A program made the position numbers and the translations under genes. The notes under the pieces are model-generated. The model did not search any database and was not told where the DNA came from. It saw only the letters and a program-made list of their open reading frames with translations. Positions 54,048 to 63,178 of a stretch of 64,000 nucleotides of DNA are shown in pieces. Positions within the stretch are counted from its first letter, which is position 1, and each line of letters begins with the position of its first letter. Source of the stretch: Vibrio galatheae. GTDB lineage: Bacteria > Pseudomonadota > Gammaproteobacteria > Enterobacterales > Vibrionaceae. The stretch covers positions 186,001 to 250,000 of the forward strand of contig NZ_JXXV01000012.1 in the NCBI RefSeq assembly GCF_000967545.1, in the 5' to 3' direction.

Positions 54048-55229
54048 ATGAATTTTGAGGCCACGACATTGGAACACACTCTTTTACCTGATCCCAAAGC
54101 ACGTATTGCTGTACCAGTCTTAGCGCTTGCTCTTTATGCGGTCGCGTCAGGGTATTTAATGAGTCTGATCCCGTTGATGCTGACTGAGTACCACTTAAAC
54201 GTGTCACTCGCCAGTTGGCTAGCGAGCGTGTTTTATGTTGGTCTTTTACTCGGTGCTATCGGTGTTGAACCATTGGTTAAAAAAGTTGGCCATCGCTCGG
54301 CTTTCGTTTGGTGCTTAGTGACTTTCATCATCACGATTATGGTTTTGCCACTCATCCCTTACACACCTGTATGGCTCATTGCGCGCTTTGTCGCCGGTGT
54401 GGCAGTCGCTGGCGTGTTTGTTGTAGTCGAATCTTGGTTACTGCATGGTGACGAAAAAAACCGCGCTAAAAGACTCGGCCTTTACATGGGGGCTCTCTAT
54501 GGTGGAGGCGCACTCGGTCAATTGGGGATCGGTATTATCGGTATCTCGGGTGGCGTGCCATTTATTACCATTGTCACTTTATTGATTTTAGCTGTTGTGG
54601 TGCTGCTGTTTGGCGAGAGTGACCAACCAGAGAGTGAACATAGCGCAGCACTGTCACTGAAACAGATCAGTAAACTTAACCATGCGGCTATTATTGGTTG
54701 CGTGGTATCAGGTCTAACCTTAGGGGCAATTTACGGTTTGATGCCCATTGAGCTGCAAAACCGCGGAATTAGCAATAGCAATATTGGTGGCCTGATGGCG
54801 ATTGTCATCTTAGGTGGAATGGCCGTTCAACCTGTTGTGCCTTTACTTTCTAAGTTTTTCGGCCGCACGCTGCTGATGGCGCTATTTTGTTTGTTGGGTG
54901 TGGCAGCGATAACCTTTGTCTCTATGGTGAGCGGTATTCAAGCATTGGGATTGGGTCTGTTGCTGCTTGGGATGGCAACGTTTGCCCTCTACCCTGTTGC
55001 GATTAACCTAGGTTGCGACAAGTTAGACGCCAACTATATCGTCTCAGCAACCCAAGTCATGTTGTTTAGCTACAGTATTGGCTCTATTGTCGGCCCAGTC
55101 ATTGCTGATAGCTTTATGAGTGACGCGCAAGGCTTACTCGGCTATCTGTTTGCCGCCTTGCTCGCAACTTGTATTTATATGCTTATTGCGAGTGTAAAAA
55201 CAAAACGCCAAGCTGTCGCTGGAGAATAA
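54048..55229 (+). CDS. MFS transporter, YcaD-like
   Basis: 393 residues from the ATG at 54048; the frame is open from a TTG at 54033 and neither has a clear ribosome binding site. It has twelve predicted helices. Features shared with E. coli YcaD include F-V-A-G-V-A-V-A-G-V-F-V-V-V-E-S-W, I-Y-G-L-M-P-I and the F-A-L-Y-P-V-A-I-N segment. Major facilitator proteins of this group are proton-driven with unknown substrate. It is monocistronic. Confidence 0.87.
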   Translation: MNFEATTLEHTLLPDPKARIAVPVLALALYAVASGYLMSLIPLMLTEYHLNVSLASWLASVFYVGLLLGAIGVEPLVKKVGHRSAFVWCLVTFIITIMVLPLIPYTPVWLIARFVAGVAVAGVFVVVESWLLHGDEKNRAKRLGLYMGALYGGGALGQLGIGIIGISGGVPFITIVTLLILAVVVLLFGESDQPESEHSAALSLKQISKLNHAAIIGCVVSGLTLGAIYGLMPIELQNRGISNSNIGGLMAIVILGGMAVQPVVPLLSKFFGRTLLMALFCLLGVAAITFVSMVSGIQALGLGLLLLGMATFALYPVAINLGCDKLDANYIVSATQVMLFSYSIGSIVGPVIADSFMSDAQGLLGYLFAALLATCIYMLIASVKTKRQAVAGE

Positions 55230-55242
55230 CGACAGTTCGCTA

Positions 55243-55457
55243 TTATTTCCCTTTTGCTTCAAGCCTTCTACGGTATCGGTTGGAAGCATTGGGCGGTGGT
55301 TTAGTGGGAACAGGTTTACGTTGATGCAGTAAATGACGGATGGCTAACACAATCCAGTGAGCGTTGAATGATGAGCACGGCAATAGATGTGTACCATAGC
55401 GCGTACGGTTTTGAATTCTGTCAGCAGTTTTCCACCAAGGATACTAAAAGGCTTCAT
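55243..55457 (-). pseudogene. YgbA-like (nitrous oxide-stimulated promoter family) pseudogene with internal deletion
   Basis: From the ATG at 55457 the minus strand reads G-G-K-L-L-T-E-F-K-T-V-R-A-M-V and I-Y-C-R-A-H-H, the start of YgbA-type proteins, then stops. In the next frame it continues W-I-V-L-A-I-R-H-L-L-H-Q-R-K-P-V-P and R-Y-R-R-R-L to a stop at 55243, the usual end of the family. The Cys-rich middle (about 50 residues) is missing and the frame shifts at the junction. The ATG overlaps the stop of the GNAT gene (ATGA), so the intact gene was coupled to it. Recognition of the family is from memory. Confidence 0.6.
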
Positions 55458-55975
55458 TGCTCTCGACATATCGTCAGTTGGTACAATATAAGGTCGACGG
55501 TATCACTAAGTACATCTTGAACTTTGACATAGGTAAAGCCGAGTTTAGATAGCAAAGCACGACTCGCTAAATTATCCGAAGTTGTTATCGCAACCAAGTC
55601 TTTGATGCTCGCTTGTTCACGCGCATAATCGATAACGGCTGACGCGGCTTCATAACCGTAACCTTTACCATAAGCGCTGGGCTTGAATCCATAACCGATA
55701 TCATAAGCTTCTAGTTCAGGCCTTCTGATCAAACCACATACGCCCAGCTTCTCGTTTGTTTCGCTCACTTCAACCAGCAGTAAGCACACGCCGTATTCAC
55801 GATGCATGGCTAGAATTTTTTCATCAATATATTGAATAGCGTCTTGATCACAGCGAATCTGCTTGTCACCAACATACTTGATGAAATCCTCACTGTTATA
55901 AAGCTCGTTGATAAAAGCCGCATCTTGATGATTGACCATTCTTAAAGTCAGACGTTGCGACTTGATTGTATGCAT
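55454..55975 (-). CDS. GNAT-family N-acetyltransferase (RimJ/RimL-like)
   Basis: 173 residues from the ATG at 55975, where homology-like sequence begins (M-H-T-I-K-S-Q-R-L-T-L-R); the frame is open to 56110 but overlaps the start of the divergent DUF4174 gene. Typical features are S-E-R/Q-L-x-L-R at the start, D-I-G-Y-G-F and the acetyl-CoA loop G-K-G-Y-G-Y-E-A-A. RimJ/RimL-like enzymes acetylate protein N-termini or small amines. The downstream broken ygbA-like gene was translationally coupled to it. Confidence 0.85.
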   Translation of the reverse strand: MHTIKSQRLTLRMVNHQDAAFINELYNSEDFIKYVGDKQIRCDQDAIQYIDEKILAMHREYGVCLLLVEVSETNEKLGVCGLIRRPELEAYDIGYGFKPSAYGKGYGYEAASAVIDYAREQASIKDLVAITTSDNLASRALLSKLGFTYVKVQDVLSDTVDLILYQLTICREQ

Positions 55976-56084
55976 TTTAAGACTGCCGTTTAATTCCACT
56001 CTTGGGTTGAGCTTACCACCTACAATTAATGTAGAACACGTGTAAACCGAACATTTTATCAAACCCATGTGGAGGGATGTCGCT

Positions 56085-56522
56085 ATGCGTGCCGCCATTC
56101 TCGTCGTCATTTCATTACTGGTTTGCCCATTAAGTTGGGGTTACCCATCGTATTCCGCGCATTGGTCACATCGCAGTGTCATTTACTTTGCGCCGACAAA
56201 TGACGAACACGTAAAACAGTTTCTACTTGAAACTTTGATGAATGAGTGTGAATTACAAGATAGGGATTTGGTGACCTTAGTCGTGACCGCCGATGGCTAC
56301 AGTATGCCCAAGTGGGTGAAGGAAGAGTTTAATCTTCAGGCGCTGTATAGCGTTTATAACGTTGCCCCCCACTCTCACACTGCGGTGTTAATTGGCAAAG
56401 ACGGCGGAGAGAAACTTCGTTGGGGTAAACGTACCGACTGGGAGCAAGTCATTGAGACTATCGATGTAATGCCGATGAGAAAAGTGGAAATGGCGCAAAA
56501 AGTCAGTCCGTGTTCAGCCTGA
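56085..56522 (+). CDS. DUF4174 domain secreted protein
   Basis: 145 residues from the ATG at 56085, eight bases after GGAGG. A signal peptide (A-A-I-L-V-V-I-S-L-L-V-C-P-L-S-W-G) is followed by R-S-V-I-Y-F-A-P-T-N-D, V-L-I-G-K-D-G-G-E-K-L-R and a C-terminal helix, the pattern of DUF4174. The fold is thioredoxin-like but without a C-x-x-C pair, so redox activity is unlikely. Function is unknown. Divergent from the GNAT gene. Confidence 0.8.
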   Translation: MRAAILVVISLLVCPLSWGYPSYSAHWSHRSVIYFAPTNDEHVKQFLLETLMNECELQDRDLVTLVVTADGYSMPKWVKEEFNLQALYSVYNVAPHSHTAVLIGKDGGEKLRWGKRTDWEQVIETIDVMPMRKVEMAQKVSPCSA

Positions 56523-56544
56523 ATAGAACATTTTGCGACAAAAA

Positions 56545-56563
56545 AACCAGCGTTAAGCTGGTT
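56545..56563 (-). terminator. tRNA operon terminator
   Basis: AACCAGC/GCTGGTT stem with a five-base loop; on the minus strand TTTTTTT follows. It lies 17 bases past the tRNA-Cys 3' end. Confidence 0.88.
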
Positions 56564-56579
56564 AGATAGTGCAGCAAAA

Positions 56580-56653
56580 TGGAGGCGCGTCCCGGAGTCG
56601 AACCGAGGTCCACGGATTTGCAATCCGCTGCATAGCCACTCTGCCAACGCGCC
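56580..56653 (-). tRNA. tRNA-Cys (GCA)
   Basis: 74 bases including an encoded CCA. On the minus strand GGCGCGT pairs with ACGCGCC in the acceptor. The anticodon loop reads TTGCAAA (anticodon GCA), and the T-arm GGTTCGACTCC is intact. It lies 27 bases after tRNA-Leu and shares its transcript and terminator. Confidence 0.97.
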
Positions 56654-56680
56654 TTAAATTTGCTTTACCGAAAGGTAAGA

Positions 56681-56768
56681 TGGTGCCCCGGGCCGGACTT
56701 GAACCGGCACAGCGCGAACGCCGAGGGATTTTAAATCCCTTGTGTCTACCAATTCCACCACCAGGGCA
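56681..56768 (-). tRNA. tRNA-Leu (UAA)
   Basis: 88 bases with a long variable arm (CGGCGTTCGCGCTG) and encoded CCA. The anticodon loop TTTAAAA gives anticodon TAA. The acceptor TGCCCTG pairs with CGGGGCA through one G-U pair, starting with a U-A pair instead of the more common G-C. First gene of a two-tRNA operon. Confidence 0.96.
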
Positions 56769-56931
56769 ACGCATAAAGCGATGGTACACCACCATTCTTG
56801 CAGACTTACTGCGAGAACGGGGTGTACTTTAGCGGATTAATATTTATGGTCAATCAAATATTTTCCATTTCAGTTCAAGTGGTTAAAAAGACCACGTCAA
56901 CGACTAACATCTCGCCAATTCGATTAAATAA

Positions 56932-57261
56932 TCAGCAAGTGATGCAAACACTGCCTTGCTCTATTTTGACCGAATAGACATTAAGTCGAACATCAGCATC
57001 TTCCATACAAACCCCAGTGACTAGGCTAAAGTGCTGCTTATACAAAGGAGAAGCAACACACAGCTCGCCAGCGATGTCACCGACAATACCTCGGCACAGC
57101 ACATAAGCTTGACCGATTGGATCCCAGTTCTGGACGGCAAACACGCCTTGATTAGGCACATAAAACAGGGCGATTTGTTCGCCGTCAATCAGCGCAGCTC
57201 GACCTTGGTAAGGCGTTAGCTGCTCCAAACCGCAGATTTTTATCTTATCGATTACATCCAT
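56932..57261 (-). CDS. nirD: Nitrite reductase small subunit NirD
   Basis: 109 residues, a Rieske-like domain without the iron-binding Cys and His residues, as usual for NirD. Visible are E-Q-I-A-L-F-Y-V-P, V-F-A-V-Q-N-W-D-P and C-V-A-S-P-L-Y-K-Q-H-F. It partners NirB in cytoplasmic NADH-dependent reduction of nitrite to ammonium. Its ATG overlaps the nirB stop by one base (TAATG), so the pair is coupled. It is the last gene of the operon; no nasA or cobA follows. Confidence 0.95.
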   Translation of the reverse strand: MDVIDKIKICGLEQLTPYQGRAALIDGEQIALFYVPNQGVFAVQNWDPIGQAYVLCRGIVGDIAGELCVASPLYKQHFSLVTGVCMEDADVRLNVYSVKIEQGSVCITC

Positions 57262-59744
57262 TAGACTTCCTCCTTGACTGGAATTCTTTGGCCGCGAATT
57301 CTTTGATACGGCAACGCTTGGCTCTCATCATCCACGTTGATAAATGGCTTGAACTTGATCATTTTTTCTGGATTGTCCAACGTGCTCTTCCATTCACATT
57401 GATAGGTATCAACCACGTGCTGCATTTGTGCTTCTAATGACTGAGCGATGTTGAGTGAGTCGTCAACCACGACTTGTTTTAGATACTCCAACCCGCCATC
57501 GAGGTTCTCCATCCATACCGATGTACGTTGCAAGCGATCGGCTGTACGCACGTAGAACATCAGCACACGATCAATTAGGGAAACGAGTTCCAGTTTCGAG
57601 AGATCCGCCGCAAGTAAATCGGCGTGTCTTGGCCTCATGCCGCCATTACCACAAACGTAGAGATTCCAACCGTTCTCAGTCGCGATGACGCCAATATCTT
57701 TGCTCTGAGCCTCTGCGCATTCTCGCGTACAACCAGACACTGCAAATTTGATTTTGTGCGGCGCGCGTAGACCCTTGTAACGGTTTTCTAGCTCAATCGC
57801 GAGGCCCACTGAATCATCAACCCCGTAGCGACACCAAGTCGACCCAACACAAGACTTAACGGTGCGCAGTGATTTTCCGTAAGCGTGACCAGTTTCAAAT
57901 CCTGCCTCTATCAACGCTTGCCAGATTGCAGGAAGCTGCTCTACTTGAGCGCCAAACAAATCCACCCGTTGACCACCGGTTATCTTGGTATATAAGTCAT
58001 ACTTTTTCGCCACTTCGCCCAGAGCAATCAACTTATCTGGGGTAATTTCCCCGCCTGCGACACGGGGCACGACCGAATACGAACCATCTTTTTGCAGGTT
58101 AGCCATAAAGGCATCGTTTGAATCTTGCAGCCCACTATGGTGAGGCTCCATGATGTGTTCATTCCACAGCGAAGCAAACACCGACGCTGCGGTAGGTTTG
58201 CATAGGTCACAGCCATGACCACGCCCGTGCCGTTCAATTAGGGTGTCAAAATCTTTGATCTCTTCTACCTGACAAATGTGGAACATCTCTTGGCGTGACA
58301 ATTCGAAGTGTTCACAAATATGGTTGTTTACCTCTACGCCCATTGCCATTAGCTCGGTATCCAACACGCTCTTAACCATGTTGGCACAGCCACCACACCC
58401 CGTCCCTGCCTTAGTCGTTGACTTGAGGGTATCTAGATCGTGGGCTCCCGCTTGAATAGCACTGACTAGATCGCCCTTGGTCACATTGTGACAAGAACAG
58501 ATCATTGCGCTATCGGCTAAATCTCCTTGTAACATTCCCGTGTCGAAAAGCAGATTAGCGGCGTGATCAGGCAAGGTTGTTTCATTGAGATAGCACTGGA
58601 GCAATGCATCGTAATCTGAGTTATCCCCAACCAAGATTGCGCCAAGTAATTTGCTGCCCGATTCATCAACCACCAGCTTTTTGTATATGCCCGCGACGGC
58701 ATCTTGCAACACCATTTCTTGTGCTCCAGGCGTTGCTTTATGAGCATCACCAATTGACGCAACGTCAACCCCAAGTAGCTTAAGCTTGGTGCTCATATCC
58801 GCGCCGGTAAAACCAGCGTTGTCACGATTTAATAGCGCATCAGCGGTGACTCTAGCCATGGTGTATCCGGGGGCGACCAAACCGAATATTCTCTCTTGCC
58901 ACAAAGCGCATTCACCGATGGCAAAAATATTATCGTCACTGGTGCGGCATTGGTTATCAATCACCACCCCTCCACGCTCACCAATTTGCAGTCCGGCTTC
59001 TCTGGCGAGTGTGTCTTGTGGTCGAATCCCTGCCGAAAAGATGATGACATCGACCTCTAGTGGTTCAGCATCTGTAAACACCATGCGATGTTTGGCATCT
59101 TCCCCATCACAGATTCGCTCTGTTGCCGTTGAGGTATGTACGCTTAGCCCGAGTTGCTCAATCTTCTCTTTCAATACTTGCCCTGCTGCGTTATCAAGCT
59201 GAACAGGCATCAGGCGCGGTGCAAATTCAACCACGTGAGTTTCCACGCCCAACAGTTTGAGCGCATTTGCCGCTTCTAACCCAAGCAGACCTCCACCAAT
59301 CACCGCGCCTTTTTTGGCCCCCTGACAGGCGGTCTTAATTTCGGAGAGATCGTCCAACGTGCGATAAACAAAGATATTGTCACGATCTTTACCTTCAATC
59401 GGTGGGACAAACGGATAGGATCCGGTGGCAAGCACTAGCTGGTCGTAACCCATCACGCTGTCGCTATCCAACATCAATCGCTTGTTGTCACGCTCGATCT
59501 TAGTTACTTGGCTACCAAGTAATAGTTCAATCCCGTGTCTGTTGTACCACTCCTCACTGCTAAGCATCAGATCTTGATGGCTTTTACCTGAAAAGAGTGA
59601 CGAAAGCTGAACCCGATCGTAAGCGATAAACCGCTCTTCCCCAATCACAGTAATACGCTTTTCTAAATGTGCTCCGCGCTCAACCAACTGCGCGACAAGA
59701 TGATGGCCAACCATACCGTTACCAACGATGACTAAATGTTCCAT
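57261..59744 (-). CDS. nirB: Nitrite reductase large subunit NirB (NADH, sirohaem)
   Basis: 827 residues. The order is an N-terminal FAD/NADH domain (I-V-G-N-G-M-V-G-H, A-V-I-G-G-G-L-L-G-L-E-A), then a BFD-type [2Fe-2S] domain (C-S-C-H-N-V, G-C-G-G-C), a second Cys-rich segment (C-D-L-C-K-P), and the sirohaem/[4Fe-4S] domain with C-V-G-S-T-W-C and S-G-C-T-R-E-C. It reduces nitrite to ammonium with six electrons from NADH. The gene follows the nitrate ABC transporter, pointing to an assimilatory role. Confidence 0.96.
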   Translation of the reverse strand: MEHLVIVGNGMVGHHLVAQLVERGAHLEKRITVIGEERFIAYDRVQLSSLFSGKSHQDLMLSSEEWYNRHGIELLLGSQVTKIERDNKRLMLDSDSVMGYDQLVLATGSYPFVPPIEGKDRDNIFVYRTLDDLSEIKTACQGAKKGAVIGGGLLGLEAANALKLLGVETHVVEFAPRLMPVQLDNAAGQVLKEKIEQLGLSVHTSTATERICDGEDAKHRMVFTDAEPLEVDVIIFSAGIRPQDTLAREAGLQIGERGGVVIDNQCRTSDDNIFAIGECALWQERIFGLVAPGYTMARVTADALLNRDNAGFTGADMSTKLKLLGVDVASIGDAHKATPGAQEMVLQDAVAGIYKKLVVDESGSKLLGAILVGDNSDYDALLQCYLNETTLPDHAANLLFDTGMLQGDLADSAMICSCHNVTKGDLVSAIQAGAHDLDTLKSTTKAGTGCGGCANMVKSVLDTELMAMGVEVNNHICEHFELSRQEMFHICQVEEIKDFDTLIERHGRGHGCDLCKPTAASVFASLWNEHIMEPHHSGLQDSNDAFMANLQKDGSYSVVPRVAGGEITPDKLIALGEVAKKYDLYTKITGGQRVDLFGAQVEQLPAIWQALIEAGFETGHAYGKSLRTVKSCVGSTWCRYGVDDSVGLAIELENRYKGLRAPHKIKFAVSGCTRECAEAQSKDIGVIATENGWNLYVCGNGGMRPRHADLLAADLSKLELVSLIDRVLMFYVRTADRLQRTSVWMENLDGGLEYLKQVVVDDSLNIAQSLEAQMQHVVDTYQCEWKSTLDNPEKMIKFKPFINVDDESQALPYQRIRGQRIPVKEEV

Positions 59745-59756
59745 TCGATGACTCCT

Positions 59757-60614
59757 TTAAGCTGTTTGGGCAGGCACGTCGAGCGGTTTTTGCTCGCTGC
59801 TTTTTGGCTGAACGCTTGTTTTGGACTGTTTTTCATACAAGAAGCGCAATACGGATTGGCGATATTTTTGATAACTCGGGTCATCGGCCAGCGCGACGCG
59901 ATCCCTTGGCCGAGGTAAATCAATCGACAACACTTCACCAATCGTTGCAGCCGGTCCATTAGTCATCATGACAATTTTATCTGACAGCAATACCGCTTCG
60001 TCGACATCATGGGTAATCATGATCACTGTGTTGTTAAGCTCGGCCTGAATCTGCATCAGTGAATCTTGCAGGTGCGCTCTTGTCAGTGCATCGAGTGCGC
60101 CAAAGGGTTCATCCATCAGCAAAACTTTGGGCTGCAGTGCCAATGCTCGTGCAATACCAACACGCTGCTTCATCCCTCCAGAGATTTCATCTGGCTTTTT
60201 GTCTGCCGCATGAGACATTTGAATCAAATTCAGATAGTGCTCAACCTGCTGTTTGATCCACAGCTTGGTATTTACGCCCTGTGAGCATTGTGCGGCGATC
60301 TGTTTAACGGCCAACTCAACGTTTTGATACACGGTTAACCAAGGCAGCAATGAGTGATTCTGAAATACCACAGCGCGTTCTGGGCCAGGGCCACTGACTT
60401 CGCGTCCATCAACAATCACACCGCCATCGGTCGGAAGATGTAAACCCGCGACTAAGTTAAGCACCGTTGATTTGCCACACCCAGAGTGACCAATCAAGGA
60501 CACAAACTCACCTTTTTGAATTTGCAGATTAACGTTTTTCAACGCGATAAATTCGCCATTTGGGGTCGGAAATCTCATCCCCAACTGAGTTAAATCAAGT
60601 AATGGTTTAGACAT
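59757..60614 (-). CDS. nrtD: Nitrate/nitrite ABC transporter ATPase
   Basis: 285 residues. Walker A G-H-S-G-C-G-K-S, signature I-S-G-G-M-K-Q-R-V and Walker B V-L-L-M-D-E-P-F are in the first 170 residues. It belongs to the nitrate/sulfonate/taurine ATPase group (NrtD/NasD-like). AAAGGAG lies just upstream of the ATG. The gene is 12 bases after the permease gene and 12 before nirB. It powers uptake with NrtA and NrtB. The C-terminal 40 residues are Lys/Ser-rich and probably disordered. Confidence 0.92.
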   Translation of the reverse strand: MSKPLLDLTQLGMRFPTPNGEFIALKNVNLQIQKGEFVSLIGHSGCGKSTVLNLVAGLHLPTDGGVIVDGREVSGPGPERAVVFQNHSLLPWLTVYQNVELAVKQIAAQCSQGVNTKLWIKQQVEHYLNLIQMSHAADKKPDEISGGMKQRVGIARALALQPKVLLMDEPFGALDALTRAHLQDSLMQIQAELNNTVIMITHDVDEAVLLSDKIVMMTNGPAATIGEVLSIDLPRPRDRVALADDPSYQKYRQSVLRFLYEKQSKTSVQPKSSEQKPLDVPAQTA

Positions 60615-60626
60615 AGGAAACTCCTT

Positions 60627-61595
60627 TTATCGCAATGCCTGCTGTTTATTCCAAGACAACCATTTTTGTAGTTGCAACATGCCTCGGTCGAGCAACAAAC
60701 CAATCAAACCAATCGTGATGACCGCCACCATGATGCGTCCTAATGATTCGGAGCTACCGTTTTGGAACTCGTCCCATACGAATTTGCCGAGTCCGGGATT
60801 TTGCGCCAGCATCTCTGCCGCGATCAGAACCATCCAGGCAATACCGAGTGACAAACGTAGGCCAGTAAAGATCATTGGAATGGCAGAAGGGAGTACGATC
60901 ACGCGGATATGCTGCCACCAAGAGAGCTGAAGTACTTTGCTGACATTGAGTAAGTCTTTATCAACGCTGGTCACGCCAACAGCCGTGTTTATCAGGGTTG
61001 GCCATATGCTGCACAAAGCGACGGTTAGTAGTGAGTTGACAAAAGATTTGGCAAACATGGGATCGTCACTGACGTAGGTTGCACTGACCACCATGGTTAC
61101 AATAGGTAACCATGCAAGGGGGGACACTGGCTTAAGCAGTTGAATAATCGGGTTAAAAGCCTGATAAGCACCGTGATTTAAGCCCAGCACAATACCGAGC
61201 GGAATCGCAATGGCAGTAGCAAGTAAAAATCCGCTCGCCACTGTAATTAGACTGGTGGCAATTTGATCGAAAAAGGTCGGTTTACCCGTGTAAGGTCTGA
61301 TTTTGACCTCGGCGTCTGGATTTTTAGCCAATTTTTTCGCGTTACGTTTCTCTTGTCGTTCAATAAACGCAACCTCTTTCGCTCTTTCGTCCCAGTGCTC
61401 ACCCACTAAGTTACTGAACTGCTGATACGTTTGGGCAGGGCCAGGCAAGGTACCCAATGATGTTTCTACCTGACGCGCGCTTAAGTGCCACATCATCAAA
61501 AACATTAAGATGCCAATGATGGGTAACACGAAGGCTTTGCTTTTGTTCGCCACCAGCGCCTTGCTTGGTATTAGCGAGATAACATTGCTCGACAT
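60627..61595 (-). CDS. nrtB: Nitrate/nitrite ABC transporter permease
   Basis: 322 residues. A first helix (residues about 22-40) is followed by a charged insert (E-R-Q-E-K-R-N-A-K-K-L-A-K-N), then the permease domain with about six helices and the cytoplasmic EAA-like loop. P-V-S-P-L-A-W-L-P-I and L-R-L-S-L-G-I-A-W are typical of NrtB/TauC-type permeases. It forms the channel for nitrate or nitrite. It lies between nrtA and the ATPase gene in one operon. Confidence 0.92.
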   Translation of the reverse strand: MSSNVISLIPSKALVANKSKAFVLPIIGILMFLMMWHLSARQVETSLGTLPGPAQTYQQFSNLVGEHWDERAKEVAFIERQEKRNAKKLAKNPDAEVKIRPYTGKPTFFDQIATSLITVASGFLLATAIAIPLGIVLGLNHGAYQAFNPIIQLLKPVSPLAWLPIVTMVVSATYVSDDPMFAKSFVNSLLTVALCSIWPTLINTAVGVTSVDKDLLNVSKVLQLSWWQHIRVIVLPSAIPMIFTGLRLSLGIAWMVLIAAEMLAQNPGLGKFVWDEFQNGSSESLGRIMVAVITIGLIGLLLDRGMLQLQKWLSWNKQQALR

Positions 61596-61658
61596 AACGA
61601 CTCCTATACATCCCTGTTAATTTTGGTAGGGAGGGACACAAGCCCCTCCAAATGGGTT

Positions 61659-63032
61659 CTAAACTTTGTCTTTGCCTTTTAGGCCAATTGAAAATTTCTC
61701 TAGATAGGCGTTAGGTGTACGACCGTCGTAGACAATGTTGTCGATAAAGTGTTTCTGCGGGGCGCGAAACCCGTCTTCTTGCTCGAAGTTAGGAAAGTCT
61801 TTACTGGTTAGCACACCTTCTTCAATCAAAGCTTGAGCCGCTTGTTGGTAGATATCTGGGCGATAGACTTGCTTGGCGATGTCCATGTACCAGTCATCCG
61901 ACTTTTCTTGTGGGATCTGACCCCAACGACGCATTTGCGTGAGATACCAGATTGCATCGCTATAGTATGGATAGGTCGCGTTGTGGCGGAAGAAGACGTT
62001 GAAATCAGGCACATCACGCACGTTGCCTTTTTCATATTCAAAGGTGCCGGTCATAGAATTAGCGATGACTTCGAAGTCCGCACCAACATACTCACTTTTC
62101 GCCAGCAGTTTGACCGCTTCAACACGGTTGGCATTGTTATTTTCATCCAACCAGTGGGCTGCGCGAATCAAAGCTTTAACCACACGGAAATGGGTGTTAG
62201 GGTATTTTTCTGCCCACGCCTTTGAAACACCAAATACTTTCTCTGGGTTGTTTTTCCAGATTTCGTAGTCAGTGACAACGGGCGCACCAATACCTTTAAA
62301 TACCGCTTGTTGGTTCCACGGTTCACCTACGCAGTATCCTTCGATGGTACCCGCTTCCATCGTCGCAGGCATTTGCGGCGGCGGCGTTACGCTAAGCAGT
62401 ACATCCGCGTCTAACTGCCCACTGTTGTCACCTGATTCTGGCGCGTAATAGCCGGGATGAATACCCCCAGCGGCGAGCCAATAACGCAGTTCATAGTTGT
62501 GGGTAGAGACAGGAAACACCATCCCCATGTTGAATGGTTTACCTTCATCGAGGTAACTTTCGACGACAGGTTTCAGTGCATCGGCTTTGATTGGGTGCAC
62601 TAGCTTTCCATCCGCTTCGGTGGGGATGTTTGGTTTCATCTGCTGCCAGGTTTTATTCGACACCGTGATCGCATTGCCGTTGAGATCCATACTAAATGCG
62701 GTGATGACTTCCGCCTGAGTTCCGATACCTATTGTTGCGCCCAGCGGCTGACCAGAAAGCATGTGCGCGCCATCCAGTTCGCCGTCGATCACTCGGTCAA
62801 GCAGTACTTTCCAGTTTGCCTGCGCTTCTAAGGTGACGTAGAGACCTTCGTCTTCAAAGAAACCTTTCTCATAGGCAACGGCCAGTGGTGCCATGTCAGT
62901 TAACTTGATAAAGCCGAATTTAAGATCTTCTAGCTCGGGTTCACCCAATTGGGCGAAAGTGCTCGGCACGTAAACACTGGTTGTGAGTGCAGCGCCGACT
63001 AAAGTACGCTTAATTGTTGATGTCCATTTCAT
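61659..63032 (-). CDS. nrtA: Nitrate-binding periplasmic protein NrtA (CmpA/NrtA family)
   Basis: 457 residues from the ATG at 63032, which follows GGAG by seven bases; the frame is open to 63134 but that part is the leader with the terminator hairpin. The signal peptide ends at about T-F-A. Family features are [30 protein letters not shown] and M-R-R-W-G-Q-I-P. It delivers nitrate or nitrite to NrtB. The first structural gene of the operon, it lies behind a regulated leader. Confidence 0.93.
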   Translation of the reverse strand: MKWTSTIKRTLVGAALTTSVYVPSTFAQLGEPELEDLKFGFIKLTDMAPLAVAYEKGFFEDEGLYVTLEAQANWKVLLDRVIDGELDGAHMLSGQPLGATIGIGTQAEVITAFSMDLNGNAITVSNKTWQQMKPNIPTEADGKLVHPIKADALKPVVESYLDEGKPFNMGMVFPVSTHNYELRYWLAAGGIHPGYYAPESGDNSGQLDADVLLSVTPPPQMPATMEAGTIEGYCVGEPWNQQAVFKGIGAPVVTDYEIWKNNPEKVFGVSKAWAEKYPNTHFRVVKALIRAAHWLDENNNANRVEAVKLLAKSEYVGADFEVIANSMTGTFEYEKGNVRDVPDFNVFFRHNATYPYYSDAIWYLTQMRRWGQIPQEKSDDWYMDIAKQVYRPDIYQQAAQALIEEGVLTSKDFPNFEQEDGFRAPQKHFIDNIVYDGRTPNAYLEKFSIGLKGKDKV

Positions 63033-63051
63033 AAGTTTTCTCCAATAAAAA

Positions 63052-63081
63052 GGCGCTACGCCTCCGAAGAGTCGTAGCGCC
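63052..63081 (-). terminator. Leader terminator upstream of nrtA (likely antitermination target)
   Basis: On the minus strand GGCGCTACG (63081-63073) pairs with CGTAGCGCC (63060-63052) around a 12-base loop and is followed by TTTTTATT, ending about 20 bases before the nrtA ATG. A perfect terminator inside a leader fits control by the ANTAR protein encoded upstream, as in Klebsiella nasF. Confidence 0.85.
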
Positions 63082-63096
63082 ATTGCATCCTTTATA

Positions 63097-63114
63097 ATTA
63101 CCACCGTTGATAAT
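63097..63114 (-). promoter_or_regulatory. ANTAR-type hexaloop hairpin in the nrtA leader
   Basis: Minus-strand ATTATC-AACGGT-GGTAAT forms a six-base stem (one U-G pair) with a six-base loop whose first base is A and fourth is G, the pattern bound by ANTAR proteins. It is 15 bases upstream of the terminator. The expected first hairpin of the pair was not clearly found. Confidence 0.6.
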
Positions 63115-63161
63115 CTAAGGTTACGATTGAACAAGTTGTCAGGTTTACTGCTAGTGAGTAT

Positions 63162-63178
63162 TCCAAGTTGCGTGCCAA
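63162..63178 (-). promoter_or_regulatory. Sigma-54-type promoter of the nrtA operon
   Basis: Minus-strand TTGGCACGCAACTTGGA matches the -24/-12 consensus TTGGCACG-N4-TTGCA with one change at the -12 GC (GG here). It would start a leader of about 120 bases. Sigma-54 control of nitrogen assimilation is expected. Confidence 0.65.
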
